Source: MB1-2 sp046566065 (GTDB lineage: Bacteria; Actinomycetota; CADDZG01; WHSQ01). Taken from it: a stretch of 18,071 nt of DNA. The stretch is from assembly GCA_046566065.1 (NCBI GenBank), contig JBKHXK010000042.1, positions 1-18,071 of the forward strand. The letters are read 5' to 3'. Below, piece by piece: positions 7,907 to 14,891 of this stretch. The number at the start of each line of letters is the position of its first letter. Position 1 is the stretch's first letter. Under the pieces are notes generated by a model. It was not told the DNA's origin, searched no databases, and was given only the letters and a program-made list of their open reading frames with translations. The position numbers and the translations under genes were made by a program.

Positions 7907-8760
7907 CAGCCTGGAAGTCGTCTCTCTCTTATCGCCTGCGACATGCGAACGACGCGCGCCATCGGCTCGACGTCGTGGACGCGCACGATATGAGCCCCGC
8001 GCGCCATCGCCCAGGACACCGTGGCAGCGGTGCCTTCCACGCGTGCGTCCTCGGGCAGATCCAACACGGCACCGATGAACGACTTCCGGGAGGTTCCCAC
8101 AAGCACCGGATAGCCGACCGCCACGATCTCATCGAGTCGATCGAGCAGCTCGAGGTTCTGCTGCGCGTCCTTGGCGAAACCGAAACCCGGATCGAGCACG
8201 ATCGAGGTGCGACTCACACCTGCTTCCTCCAACCGGGCCGCGGCCTCCTTCAGGAACCCGGCAACCTCGGTGACGACGTCCGTGTACTCGGTCAAGGAAC
8301 GCATCGTGGCAGGCGTGCCGCGGGAATGCATGAACACGATGCCTGCTCCGGTTTCCGCGGCTACCAGGGGCATCTCGGGATCGGCCGTCTCCCCGCCGGT
8401 GTCGTTGACTATCGCCGCGCCCGCTTCTACCGCGCGCCGGGCCACGGAGGCTTTGCGGGTATCGATCGAGATCGGGGCGTCCGTCTCCTTCGAGAGGGCT
8501 TCGATCACGGGCAGCACGCGTCGGAGCTCTTCTTCCTCGGGGATCTCTTCAGCGCCGGGTCGGGTCGACTCGCCGCCGACATCGAGAAGATCGGCGCCTT
8601 GCTCGACCATCTCCAAAGCGTGGGCGATGGCTGCGTTGTGGTCGAACCAGCGCCCCCCATCCGAGAACGAGTCCGGCGTCACGTTCAACACGCCCATGAG
8701 TAAGGTCCGGTCGAGCGATACGACACGATCGCGGCAACGCCACTGGAGGGAGGAGCTCAA
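7906..8760 (-). CDS. folP: Dihydropteroate synthase (sulfonamide target)
   Basis: This enzyme joins 6-hydroxymethyl-dihydropterin pyrophosphate and p-aminobenzoate to make dihydropteroate. The TIM-barrel motifs are intact: MGVLNVTPDSFSDGG (22-36), LLDVGGESTRPGA (58-70), ISIDTRKASVA (97-107), IVNDTGG (117-123), a LDPGFGFAK loop and GTSRKSFIG. The 284-residue length is normal. The start is taken as TTG at 8760, which makes a four-base TTGA overlap with the folE stop and supplies the usual leading strand (LQWRCRDRVVSLDRTLL). The SD before it is weak, so translation probably depends on coupling to folE. The next in-frame ATG is the M of MGVLN and would remove the first strand. Confidence 0.96.
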   Translation of the reverse strand: MSSSLQWRCRDRVVSLDRTLLMGVLNVTPDSFSDGGRWFDHNAAIAHALEMVEQGADLLDVGGESTRPGAEEIPEEEELRRVLPVIEALSKETDAPISIDTRKASVARRAVEAGAAIVNDTGGETADPEMPLVAAETGAGIVFMHSRGTPATMRSLTEYTDVVTEVAGFLKEAAARLEEAGVSRTSIVLDPGFGFAKDAQQNLELLDRLDEIVAVGYPVLVGTSRKSFIGAVLDLPEDARVEGTAATVSWAMARGAHIVRVHDVEPMARVVRMSQAIRERRLPG

Positions 8761-9365
8761 CGACGTCCGATGAAGCCCATCGCCTCTGCTCGCGTGGCCT
8801 CGCTGCGACGGAACTGACCGCGCACCGCCGAGGTGACCGTCTCGCTCCCGGGCTTGCGCACGCCTCGCATGCTCATGCAGAGATGCTCGGCCTCGATGAC
8901 GACGAGAACCCCGCGGGGCTCCAGCGCCTCTTCGAGAGCGTCGGCGATCTGGGTAGTGAGCCGCTCTTGAACCTGGGGGCGCTTCGACAAGATGTCCACC
9001 AAACGGGCGATCTTCGACAGCCCGGTGATCTGCCCGGTCTTGTTAGGGATGTAGGCGACATGGGCTCTCCCGACGAACGGGATCAGGTGGTGTTCACAGA
9101 TCCCGTACAGAGGGATATCGCGGACCATCACCATCTCGTCATGACCGGCCTCGAAGAGGACGCTGAGCTGCTCTCCGGCGTCCTGGTGCAGCCCGGCGAA
9201 GATGTCCTCGTACATATCGGCAACGCGTCGAGGGGTATCCAGCAACCCGTCCCGCTCGGGGTCTTCGCCGATCGCGGCCAAGATCTCGCTCACCGCGCGT
9301 TCGATGCGGTCCTTATCGACGACGCGACGCGAAGGCAGTGGTTGGACGCTTCCCTGGTCGGCCAT
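8757..9365 (-). CDS. folE: GTP cyclohydrolase I
   Basis: This enzyme converts GTP to 7,8-dihydroneopterin triphosphate, the first step of folate synthesis. The 202 residues match the bacterial type I enzyme. Zinc ligands are visible: Cys90 and His93 in GICEHHLIPF, and Cys163 in HLCMSMRG. Other signatures are TPRRVADMYEDIF (44-56), VAYIPNKTGQITGLSKIARLVD (from about 103) and RPQVQERLTTQI (129-140). This is the first gene of the folE-folP-folB-folK block. It begins with ATG 27 bases after the hairpin that follows ftsH. No strong SD precedes the ATG, and no convincing promoter is visible in the short gap, so either readthrough from ftsH or a promoter overlapping the hairpin must drive it. Confidence 0.96.
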   Translation of the reverse strand: MADQGSVQPLPSRRVVDKDRIERAVSEILAAIGEDPERDGLLDTPRRVADMYEDIFAGLHQDAGEQLSVLFEAGHDEMVMVRDIPLYGICEHHLIPFVGRAHVAYIPNKTGQITGLSKIARLVDILSKRPQVQERLTTQIADALEEALEPRGVLVVIEAEHLCMSMRGVRKPGSETVTSAVRGQFRRSEATRAEAMGFIGRR

Positions 9366-9392
9366 CCCGTGAGCCTATGACGCTAGACATCA

Positions 9393-9440
9393 CCGTTCTT
9401 TCTCACATCACGACGATGGGGTGACGTGAGGAAAGAACGG
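9393..9440 (-). terminator. Long inverted repeat after ftsH (probable U-less terminator)
   Basis: The left arm at 9393-9411 (CCGTTCTTTCTCACATCAC) and the right arm at 9421-9440 pair over about 19 bp with one bulged base and one mismatch. The loop is nine bases. On the minus strand the hairpin begins two bases after the ftsH TAA and ends 27 bases before the folE ATG. No run of U follows on either strand. High-GC Actinomycetota are often said to use hairpins without a U tail. It could instead be an mRNA stability element between the two operons. Confidence 0.6.
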
Positions 9441-9442
9441 GG

Positions 9443-11386
9443 TTAGATCTCGCCTAGGCGGGGGGTTGGACGGGGCCGCGGCAGGCGGCTCTTCTGGGGG
9501 ACGGTACCGGCCGCATCGGCGTCGGCGTCGTCCCGGGCCTGGCGGCGGATCCTCGTTCGCTCGAGGGGGTTCGCCGGCGATTGCTTGGCGACCTCGGCGA
9601 GGATCTCTTCCACCTCTTCCTTCTCGAGCGACTCCTTCTCCATCAGCCGCTCGACCATGAGGTCGAGCTTGTCGCGATACTTGGTCACGATCTCGCGGGC
9701 CTCGTCGTGGGCTTCTTCGACCAAGCGGCGCACCTCTTCGTCGATCTTGGCCGCGACGACATCCGAGTAGTCCTTCACGTGGCCGAAGTCACGTCCGAGG
9801 AACGGTTGCGACTCGTTCTCTCCCAGAGCAAGGGGGCCGAGCTCGGACATGCCGAACTGAGTCACCATCTGCTTGGCGATGCGGGTACAGCGCTGGATGT
9901 CGTCCTGCGCGCCGGTGGTGGGCTCGTCGAAGACGATCTCCTCGGCGACACGGCCCCCCAGGAGCATGGCCAGTTCGTCGATCAGTTCCGAGCGGGTCAC
10001 GAGGAAACGATCCTCGGTCGGAAGGGTCAGCGTGTACCCCAGAGCCCGACCACGCGACACGATCGACACCTTATGAACCGGATCCGCGTTCGGAAGAGCG
10101 TGTGACACCAGAGCGTGACCGGCCTCGTGATAGGCGATCACCTTCTTCTCCTTGTCGGAGATGACCCTGCTGCGTCGCTCGGGACCTGCGAGGACCCGGT
10201 CGATCGCTTCTTCGAGTTCCTGCATCCCGATCTCGTTCTTGCCGAACCGGGCGGCCAGAAGCGCAGCTTCGTTCACGACGTTGGCCAGGTCGGCGCCGGT
10301 GAAGCCGGGGGTCCGGCGGGCCAGCACCTCGATGTCGATCTCTTTATTGATGGGCTTGCCGCGCGTGTGTACCTGCAGGATGCCGGTGCGCCCGTTCAGG
10401 TCGGGACGATCGACCACGATCTGACGATCGAAACGACCGGGACGCAACAGCGCCGGGTCGAGGATGTCGGGTCGGTTCGTGGCGGCGATCAGGATGACAC
10501 CGCCCTTGATGTCGAAGCCGTCCATCTCGACGAGGAGCTGGTTGAGGGTTTGCTCGCGCTCGTCGTGACCACCGCCCAAACCCGCACCGCGGTGACGACC
10601 TACAGCGTCGATCTCGTCCATGAACACGATCGACGGAGCGTTGCTCTTCGCTTGCTCGAAGAGGTCGCGGACCCGGGATGCACCCACGCCCACGAACATC
10701 TCGACGAAGTCGGAACCCGAGATCGAGAAGAAGGGAACGCCCGCTTCACCAGCCACGGCACGAGCGAGAAGCGTCTTGCCGGTTCCGGGGGGGCCGAAGA
10801 GCAGAACGCCCTTCGGGATCTTGGCCCCCATCGCTTGGAACTTCTGCGGCGCGGCGAGGTACTCCTTGATCTCCTGCAGCTCCTCGACCGCTTCGTCGAG
10901 GCCCGCCACATCGGAGAACGTGATCTTCGGCTGATCCTTCGTCACGAGGCGGGCCTTCGACTTACCGAAGGACATCACCCTGTTGCCTCCCCCTTGCATC
11001 TGCTGCATGAGGAAGAAGAAGAACCCGACGATGATGATGATGGGGAGGAACTGGAAGAGGAACGACAGCCACGGCGATCCCTGCTGCGGATCCGCGCTTA
11101 CCGATACACCGTTGTCGACCGCGATCTGCTGGTACTCGTCGATCGTGTCTTTGGGGAAGTGGATCTCGTAACTGCCTTCACCCGAGCGGTAATCGCCGAC
11201 GCCCTTCTCGTCCCGCGTGAGGAACTGGACCGACGCGATCTCGCCGTCCTCGACCTTCTGAACCCACTCGTTGACCGAGCGGAGCTCTTCCGGTTTGTCG
11301 GCTCCGGCCCGGTAGATGTTGAAGACCCAGACGACCGCAACGATGAGGACGAGGTAGAAAACAGCGGACCTGAATATGCGATTCAT
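9443..11386 (-). CDS. ftsH: ATP-dependent zinc metalloprotease FtsH
   Basis: This membrane-anchored hexameric AAA protease degrades misfolded membrane proteins and some regulators. There are 647 residues from the ATG. The first membrane segment is at about 7-23, an extracytoplasmic domain runs to about 103, and the second segment is at about 105-126 (LFQFLPIIIIVGFFFFLM). The AAA domain has Walker A GPPGTGKT (198-205), the pore motif MFVG (230-233) and Walker B IVFMDE (253-258); DPALLRPGRFDRQ belongs to the second region of homology. The zinc site HEAGH is at 420-424 with the third ligand Asp at about 495 (TGAQDD). The tail is Arg/Pro-rich. A GTG two codons upstream (11392) is possible, but ATG-AAC-CGC matches the family start. 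Neither has a clear SD. It lies downstream of hpt in the same direction. Confidence 0.97.
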   Translation of the reverse strand: MNRIFRSAVFYLVLIVAVVWVFNIYRAGADKPEELRSVNEWVQKVEDGEIASVQFLTRDEKGVGDYRSGEGSYEIHFPKDTIDEYQQIAVDNGVSVSADPQQGSPWLSFLFQFLPIIIIVGFFFFLMQQMQGGGNRVMSFGKSKARLVTKDQPKITFSDVAGLDEAVEELQEIKEYLAAPQKFQAMGAKIPKGVLLFGPPGTGKTLLARAVAGEAGVPFFSISGSDFVEMFVGVGASRVRDLFEQAKSNAPSIVFMDEIDAVGRHRGAGLGGGHDEREQTLNQLLVEMDGFDIKGGVILIAATNRPDILDPALLRPGRFDRQIVVDRPDLNGRTGILQVHTRGKPINKEIDIEVLARRTPGFTGADLANVVNEAALLAARFGKNEIGMQELEEAIDRVLAGPERRSRVISDKEKKVIAYHEAGHALVSHALPNADPVHKVSIVSRGRALGYTLTLPTEDRFLVTRSELIDELAMLLGGRVAEEIVFDEPTTGAQDDIQRCTRIAKQMVTQFGMSELGPLALGENESQPFLGRDFGHVKDYSDVVAAKIDEEVRRLVEEAHDEAREIVTKYRDKLDLMVERLMEKESLEKEEVEEILAEVAKQSPANPLERTRIRRQARDDADADAAGTVPQKSRLPRPRPTPRLGEI

Positions 11387-11442
11387 GGTCACTCAAGGGT
11401 AGCAGGATGGGCCAGCTACGAAACCCGCTTCGACCTGCAGTT

Positions 11443-12000
11443 CTAGGCGTCTGAGGAGTACGCCTCTTCTTTCAGAACGCCGATATAGGGCAGGTTGCGA
11501 TATCTCTCGTTGTAATCCAATCCGTACCCGACGACGAAGACCGGAGGGATCTCGAAGCCCGGATACTTCACGTCCATCGGGACGGCCTGCTCCCCCTTCT
11601 TCCAGAACAGAGAGCAGATCTGCAGCGACGCGGGCCGTCGCGCTTCGAGGTAACGCAGCAGATAGGAGATCGTCAGCCCTGAGTCGATGATGTCCTCGAC
11701 CAGGAGGACGTGCCGGTCGGTGATCTCGTAATCGAGGTCCTTCAGGATCCGGACGACGCCGGACGACTTGGTCGCGGAGCCGTAAGAGGAGACCGCCATG
11801 AAGTCGAACTCGATCGGAAGCTGGATGCCGCGCGCGAGGTCCGACATGAATACGAAAGCACCCTTGAGGACGCCGACGAGAAGGAGGTCCTTGCCCCGGT
11901 AGTCCTCGGTGATCTGCTTCGACAACTCGCGGATCTTGTCCTGGATCTCCTCGGCGCTTATCAGCACCTCGTCGATGTCTGGATGGACCTCTCCCGTCAT
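11443..12000 (-). CDS. hpt: Hypoxanthine phosphoribosyltransferase
   Basis: This purine-salvage enzyme makes IMP or GMP from hypoxanthine or guanine and PRPP. The 185 residues are the usual length. Motifs seen are LLVGVLKGAFVFMSDLAR (39-56, the PPi loop), MAVSSYG (68-74, the flexible loop), the PRPP-binding signature LLVEDIIDSGLT (99-110) and FVVGYGLDYNERYRNLPYIGVL near the end. The ATG is preceded by AGGA at about eight bases. It begins nine bases after the tilS stop. The tilS-hpt-ftsH order is widely conserved in bacteria and is kept here intact. Confidence 0.97.
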   Translation of the reverse strand: MTGEVHPDIDEVLISAEEIQDKIRELSKQITEDYRGKDLLLVGVLKGAFVFMSDLARGIQLPIEFDFMAVSSYGSATKSSGVVRILKDLDYEITDRHVLLVEDIIDSGLTISYLLRYLEARRPASLQICSLFWKKGEQAVPMDVKYPGFEIPPVFVVGYGLDYNERYRNLPYIGVLKEEAYSSDA

Positions 12001-12009
12001 CTAGTCATC

Positions 12010-13035
12010 CTACTCATCCTGATCCCGCGGCCCCCTGACCGTGACGTGGTCTTCCTCGATCACGATCTCGCCACCGGAGGCGACAGAGAACCGCAGCGGC
12101 TTCATGACCTCGTCGTCGTCGAGCGCGTCGAGAGCGGCATCGATCCCGCCTGCCCTGTCCCGCACCCGTCCCACCGCCGCTTCCAGAACACGTCGTCTAA
12201 GGGCGCGAGGGATCGCAAGCAGCGCATCCAGCTTGATGCGGGTCCCGCCCTCTCCCGCTTCGATCAGGTCGGCCGCCAGGCGCGAGCCCAACGTGGCCAA
12301 GGCACGCGAGTCTTCGAGCAATCGCTCCGATGACTTCGCGATCGCCTTCACCGCTCCGTCGCCCCAACCGTCTTCGATCGCTCCCACGACCTCGTTGCGG
12401 ATCCGCACGCGTTCGAAGCGGTCGTCGTTGTTGGCGGGGTCGTCGTAGAACTCGATCTCCACCTCGTGGCAGTACGCGCGCGTCGTGGCCCGTCGCAGAT
12501 CGATCAGCGGGCGGATCCGAGGGCCCTCACTCGGGGGGATACCGGCTAGACCTGCGGGTCCCGCGCCGTGGATCAACCGGGCGATCGTCGTCTCCACGCG
12601 ATCGTCGAGCGTGTGACCGGTCGCGATCTTCGTCGCACCGACCTGAGCGGCGATCGTTGCGAAGAACTCGTAGCGGAACTCGCGCGCCCGGGCCTGCAGG
12701 TTCGGACCCTGGAGGTCGCGTGCTCGCGCGACGTGCACGTCATAGCCGAGCGTCGCCGCCTCACGCGCCACCGTGGCTGCAACCTCTTCGGATTCGGCCG
12801 AGAGGCCATGATCGACATGAGCCACGAACAGCTCCAGATCCAACTTGTCCTGCAACCGTGCGAGCACGTCGAGCAGGCAGCTGGAATCGGGCCCGCCCGA
12901 GACCGCAACCAGCACGCTCTCCCCGCCGGACAGCATCCGGCGGCGCAGGATCGTTGCGAGAACCGCGTCGACGACATCGAAGCCGGGTCCGCCGAGAGCC
13001 CGGCCTCGGTCTACGCCGCCACCCGGGTCAGCCAC
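12010..13035 (-). CDS. tilS: tRNA(Ile)-lysidine synthase
   Basis: This enzyme attaches lysine to C34 of the CAU-anticodon tRNA-Ile so that it reads AUA; it is normally essential. The N-type ATP pyrophosphatase loop SGGPDSS is at about 46-52, followed by VAHVDHGLSAESEE, ATGHTLDDRVETTIARLIHGAGPAGLAGI and DDPANNDDRFERVRIRN, all typical TilS signatures. The open frame extends to 13905, but that is an artefact of high GC. The best start is GTG at 13035, with GGGAG eight bases upstream, giving 341 residues and a complete first helix. This start lies 25 bases inside the upstream DUF2342 gene. An ATG at 12936 would begin directly at the first strand and lose that helix. The C-terminal part (about 230-341) is the less conserved tRNA-binding region. 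Confidence 0.93.
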   Translation of the reverse strand: MADPGGGVDRGRALGGPGFDVVDAVLATILRRRMLSGGESVLVAVSGGPDSSCLLDVLARLQDKLDLELFVAHVDHGLSAESEEVAATVAREAATLGYDVHVARARDLQGPNLQARAREFRYEFFATIAAQVGATKIATGHTLDDRVETTIARLIHGAGPAGLAGIPPSEGPRIRPLIDLRRATTRAYCHEVEIEFYDDPANNDDRFERVRIRNEVVGAIEDGWGDGAVKAIAKSSERLLEDSRALATLGSRLAADLIEAGEGGTRIKLDALLAIPRALRRRVLEAAVGRVRDRAGGIDAALDALDDDEVMKPLRFSVASGGEIVIEEDHVTVRGPRDQDE

Positions 13036-14093
13036 GAATCCGGCTCCCGCAACTCGCTCATGGTGGGGAAGCGCGCCGGGTCGTCCCACAGCGCGGCTAG
13101 TGCGTCCAACCCCCTGCGTTCCACGACGCGCTCGCAGAACGCCTGGCCCAACTCGTACTGACGGAGCTTCATCTCGAGTCCGATCGCTTGCGCCACGATG
13201 CGTTGGATGACGCTCTGCTGCTGCCGGCGACGTTGGAAGACGTGACGCATCTGCTTGAACGAAGGGATCACCCTCTCGCCGACGGTGTCCATCACGAAGT
13301 TCCCATGTCCCTCGACGACGGCCATCAATGCCTGGATCTGGTCCAGAACCTTGCGTTGTTCGTCGTTGGCGAACAGGTACATCGGGCTCTTCTCCTCCGC
13401 GGGGATATCGCGCGAGGCGATCTTCTTGACCGCCGAGGCCATCCTCTGCGCCAGACCCTTCGCGTCGAGGTCGACGGAGTCCAGGTACTCGTGCACGAGA
13501 GACAGGAAACGCGGACGCAGCCACGGGACGCCCTCGAACTGGAAGCGGTGGGTGACCTCGTGCAGCGCCACCCACAGGGCGAACTCCTCCGGGATGAACC
13601 CGAACCGGCGTTCGGTCTCGACCATGTTCGGTCCCACGAAGTAGAGAGACGGCGCGGTTCCCTTCGGGAACCGGCGCGTCGACGGCTGCTCCGACACCAG
13701 GAGGTCGTACTGGCCCAGGACGCGGCGCGAGATGTACCCAAGTAGAAGGCCGACCTCTGCGGACACGGCGGTTGTTTGAAGCAGCCGCGCCGGGAGCGGT
13801 ACCTGATCCAGACGTTTGCCGATCTTCTCGTGGATGGGCCCGAGCAACTGCGTCATCCCTTTGATGTTCACGTCCACCCAGCTGACGCGATCGATCATCC
13901 CCCACTGCACCGCGGGCGGGGCGGGGATGCCACTGAACTCGGCAACCAGCTCCTCCGAGCGCGGCACCGCTTCATCGAGATCGCGCTGCAAGCGCTCCAA
14001 GAGATAGGAGGTCTGCATGTCGGAGTCACCAGCGACGCGTTTGGCTACCGCGAGAGCGATGCGAGGATCGATCAGTCGGGCCATGTCCCCCAT
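13011..14093 (-). CDS. Zincin-like metallopeptidase of the DUF2342 / coenzyme F420-associated family
   Basis: 360 residues, not biochemically characterised. The zinc motif is HEVTH (178-182) within WVALHEVTHRFQFEGVPWLR. The likely third ligand is Glu261 in VVEGHGNFVMD, as in gluzincin-type enzymes. Other family blocks are VDVNIKGMTQLLGPI (73-87) and LYFVGPNMVETERRF (150-164). The M. tuberculosis counterpart by position is Rv3626c, also next to tilS, and some family members are named for their co-occurrence with F420 synthesis. No F420 gene is seen in this window. No signal peptide is present, so it is probably cytoplasmic. Starts at 14093 (GGGAG three bases away) and 14084 (GAGG nine bases away) are both plausible. 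Confidence 0.88.
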   Translation of the reverse strand: MGDMARLIDPRIALAVAKRVAGDSDMQTSYLLERLQRDLDEAVPRSEELVAEFSGIPAPPAVQWGMIDRVSWVDVNIKGMTQLLGPIHEKIGKRLDQVPLPARLLQTTAVSAEVGLLLGYISRRVLGQYDLLVSEQPSTRRFPKGTAPSLYFVGPNMVETERRFGFIPEEFALWVALHEVTHRFQFEGVPWLRPRFLSLVHEYLDSVDLDAKGLAQRMASAVKKIASRDIPAEEKSPMYLFANDEQRKVLDQIQALMAVVEGHGNFVMDTVGERVIPSFKQMRHVFQRRRQQQSVIQRIVAQAIGLEMKLRQYELGQAFCERVVERRGLDALAALWDDPARFPTMSELREPDSWLTRVAA

Positions 14094-14095
14094 CC

Positions 14096-14120
14096 TCTCC
14101 CGGTCGGGGGGGCCGGGAAA
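14096..14120 (-). promoter_or_regulatory. GC hairpin that would mask the ribosome binding site of the DUF2342 gene
   Basis: On the minus strand TCCCGG, a nine-base C-rich loop, and CCGGGA form a 6-bp stem. The right arm overlaps the GGGAGAGG ribosome binding site. Such a stem could make translation depend on ribosomes leaving the upstream gene, whose stop is at 14128. The evidence is only the short inverted repeat. Confidence 0.3.
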
Positions 14121-14127
14121 CCGTTAA

Positions 14128-14502
14128 CTAGGCGCCGCTCTGGCGCTTGGTGATCATCCGGTAGTAGAGAGCGCCGAGCGCTAGGAACAGGAGCAGGAGC
14201 ATCACGAGAGTGATCCGAGACATCTGGTAGGTCCACTGGGGGCCTTCTTCCTCCTCGGTCGCTCCCTCCTGGCCCTCGTCCGCTCCCACCTCGGCCTCGG
14301 GATCGCCCTCGCCGCCCTCTTCCCCGGCGTCGCCTTCGCCGGTCGACTCACCGCCCCCCGTATCGGTCCCCGGGTCGGACTGGTCGGCACCTTCGTCGCT
14401 CTCGGCTTGGGCCAGGTTCAGAGGAGCAGCGGAGGCGACGGGAGACAGGGCGAAGACGTACACGAGAGCGAGGCTGAGCAGCACGATGAGGCGCGAACGC
14501 AT
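14128..14502 (-). CDS. Small secreted or membrane protein with signal peptide, acidic linker and C-terminal membrane segment
   Basis: 124 residues, not recognised as a named family. Residues 1-25 form a signal peptide (MRSRLIVLLSLALVYVFALS, then ASA as the likely cleavage site). Residues about 33-88 are almost entirely Asp, Glu, Gly, Ser and Thr, a disordered acidic linker. Residues about 94-116 are a hydrophobic helix (ITLVMLLLLFLALGALYY) followed by a short basic tail (RMITKRQSGA). The predicted topology is an acidic extracytoplasmic region anchored at its C-terminus with a tiny cytoplasmic tail. It lies 34 bases upstream of the DUF2342 gene and probably shares its transcript. The SD (GGAGGGG) is about 12 bases before the ATG, a little far. 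The order of signal, charged linker and helix argues for a real gene. Confidence 0.75.
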   Translation of the reverse strand: MRSRLIVLLSLALVYVFALSPVASAAPLNLAQAESDEGADQSDPGTDTGGGESTGEGDAGEEGGEGDPEAEVGADEGQEGATEEEEGPQWTYQMSRITLVMLLLLFLALGALYYRMITKRQSGA

Positions 14503-14566
14503 CTGGATCGGAACCCCTCCGGTTGATCGAAAGATCGCGGACGGGCGACAGGATATATCGCGTCGG

Positions 14567-14770
14567 TCAGGCGGAACCGGCAGCCGGCTTCCGGCCCCGG
14601 AGCCGGGGCACCTTCATGTCGGCGTGGGCCCAGCACTTGTCACGCTTGTTGTAGGTCGAGAGCCTCGTGTCGCAACCGGGCGCAGCACAGACACGGCCCT
14701 CGGGGAACCTGCGCGATGCCCGAGGAACGGCCTGCGGCCTCGAACCCCGGATGGCGTTCTCCTTGCTCAC
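14567..14770 (-). CDS. Small basic Cys/His protein, putative zinc-binding
   Basis: 67 residues from the chosen GTG. The core is CAAPGCDTRLSTYNKRDKCWAH, giving ligand spacing C-x4-C-x11-C-x2-H, a plausible single zinc site. A basic tail follows (MKVPRLRGRKPAAG). I recognise no characterised family. The pattern LSxYNxxxxCxxH looks like a conserved fold core rather than chance, but the role is unknown; RNA or DNA binding would suit the charge. The longer frame from GTG 14854 has no SD, whereas GTG 14770 follows AAGGAG at six bases, so the short form is preferred. It is divergent from the MgtE-like gene and leads the minus-strand block. Confidence 0.7.
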   Translation of the reverse strand: MSKENAIRGSRPQAVPRASRRFPEGRVCAAPGCDTRLSTYNKRDKCWAHADMKVPRLRGRKPAAGSA

Positions 14771-14776
14771 CTCGAG

Positions 14777-14782
14777 CTCCTT
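14777..14782 (-). promoter_or_regulatory. Ribosome binding site choosing the short start of the Cys/His protein
   Basis: The minus strand reads AAGGAG, six bases (CTCGAG), GTG. This site supports the 67-residue form over the 95-residue one. Confidence 0.6.
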
Positions 14783-14876
14783 CTCGAGACCTCCGGCAGA
14801 GCGCCGGCGGCGCCCCGAAGGTCTTCGTCTCACCTCTTGTTCGTTAAGACGCACGAGAGTGGCTTGGGGTTCCCTA

Positions 14877-14882
14877 TCTAAT
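14877..14882 (+). promoter_or_regulatory. Possible -10 element (TCTAAT) for a leaderless MgtE-like transcript
   Basis: TCTAAT differs from the -10 consensus at one base and ends nine bases before the ATG at 14892. Transcription would begin at or within about three bases of that ATG. The ATG has no SD, which fits a leaderless mRNA of the kind common in Actinomycetota. No good -35 is seen. The 121-base divergent region (14771-14891) holds no other recognisable site. Confidence 0.35.
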
Positions 14883-14891
14883 GTGGCCTAG

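Noticed and set aside
10115..11446. Plus-strand open frame of 443 codons opposite ftsH
   Set aside because: It is the mirror of a certain ftsH gene; the product is a low-complexity Asp/Glu/Arg/Val mix with no fold motif. Long antisense frames are expected in high-GC DNA.
13036..13905. Upstream extension of the tilS frame that would give a 631-residue protein
   Set aside because: The extension lies entirely within the DUF2342 gene in another frame and is Arg/Gly/Pro-rich without domain signatures.
14503..14566. TATATC-like sequence and a GATC-TTTC-GATC mini-hairpin upstream of the acidic-linker gene
   Set aside because: The -10-like match has no -35 partner and the stem is only four base pairs.
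14771..14854. Longer 95-residue form of the Cys/His protein
   Set aside because: The GTG at 14854 has no SD and the added residues are low-complexity Arg-rich; the GTG at 14770 has an ideal SD.
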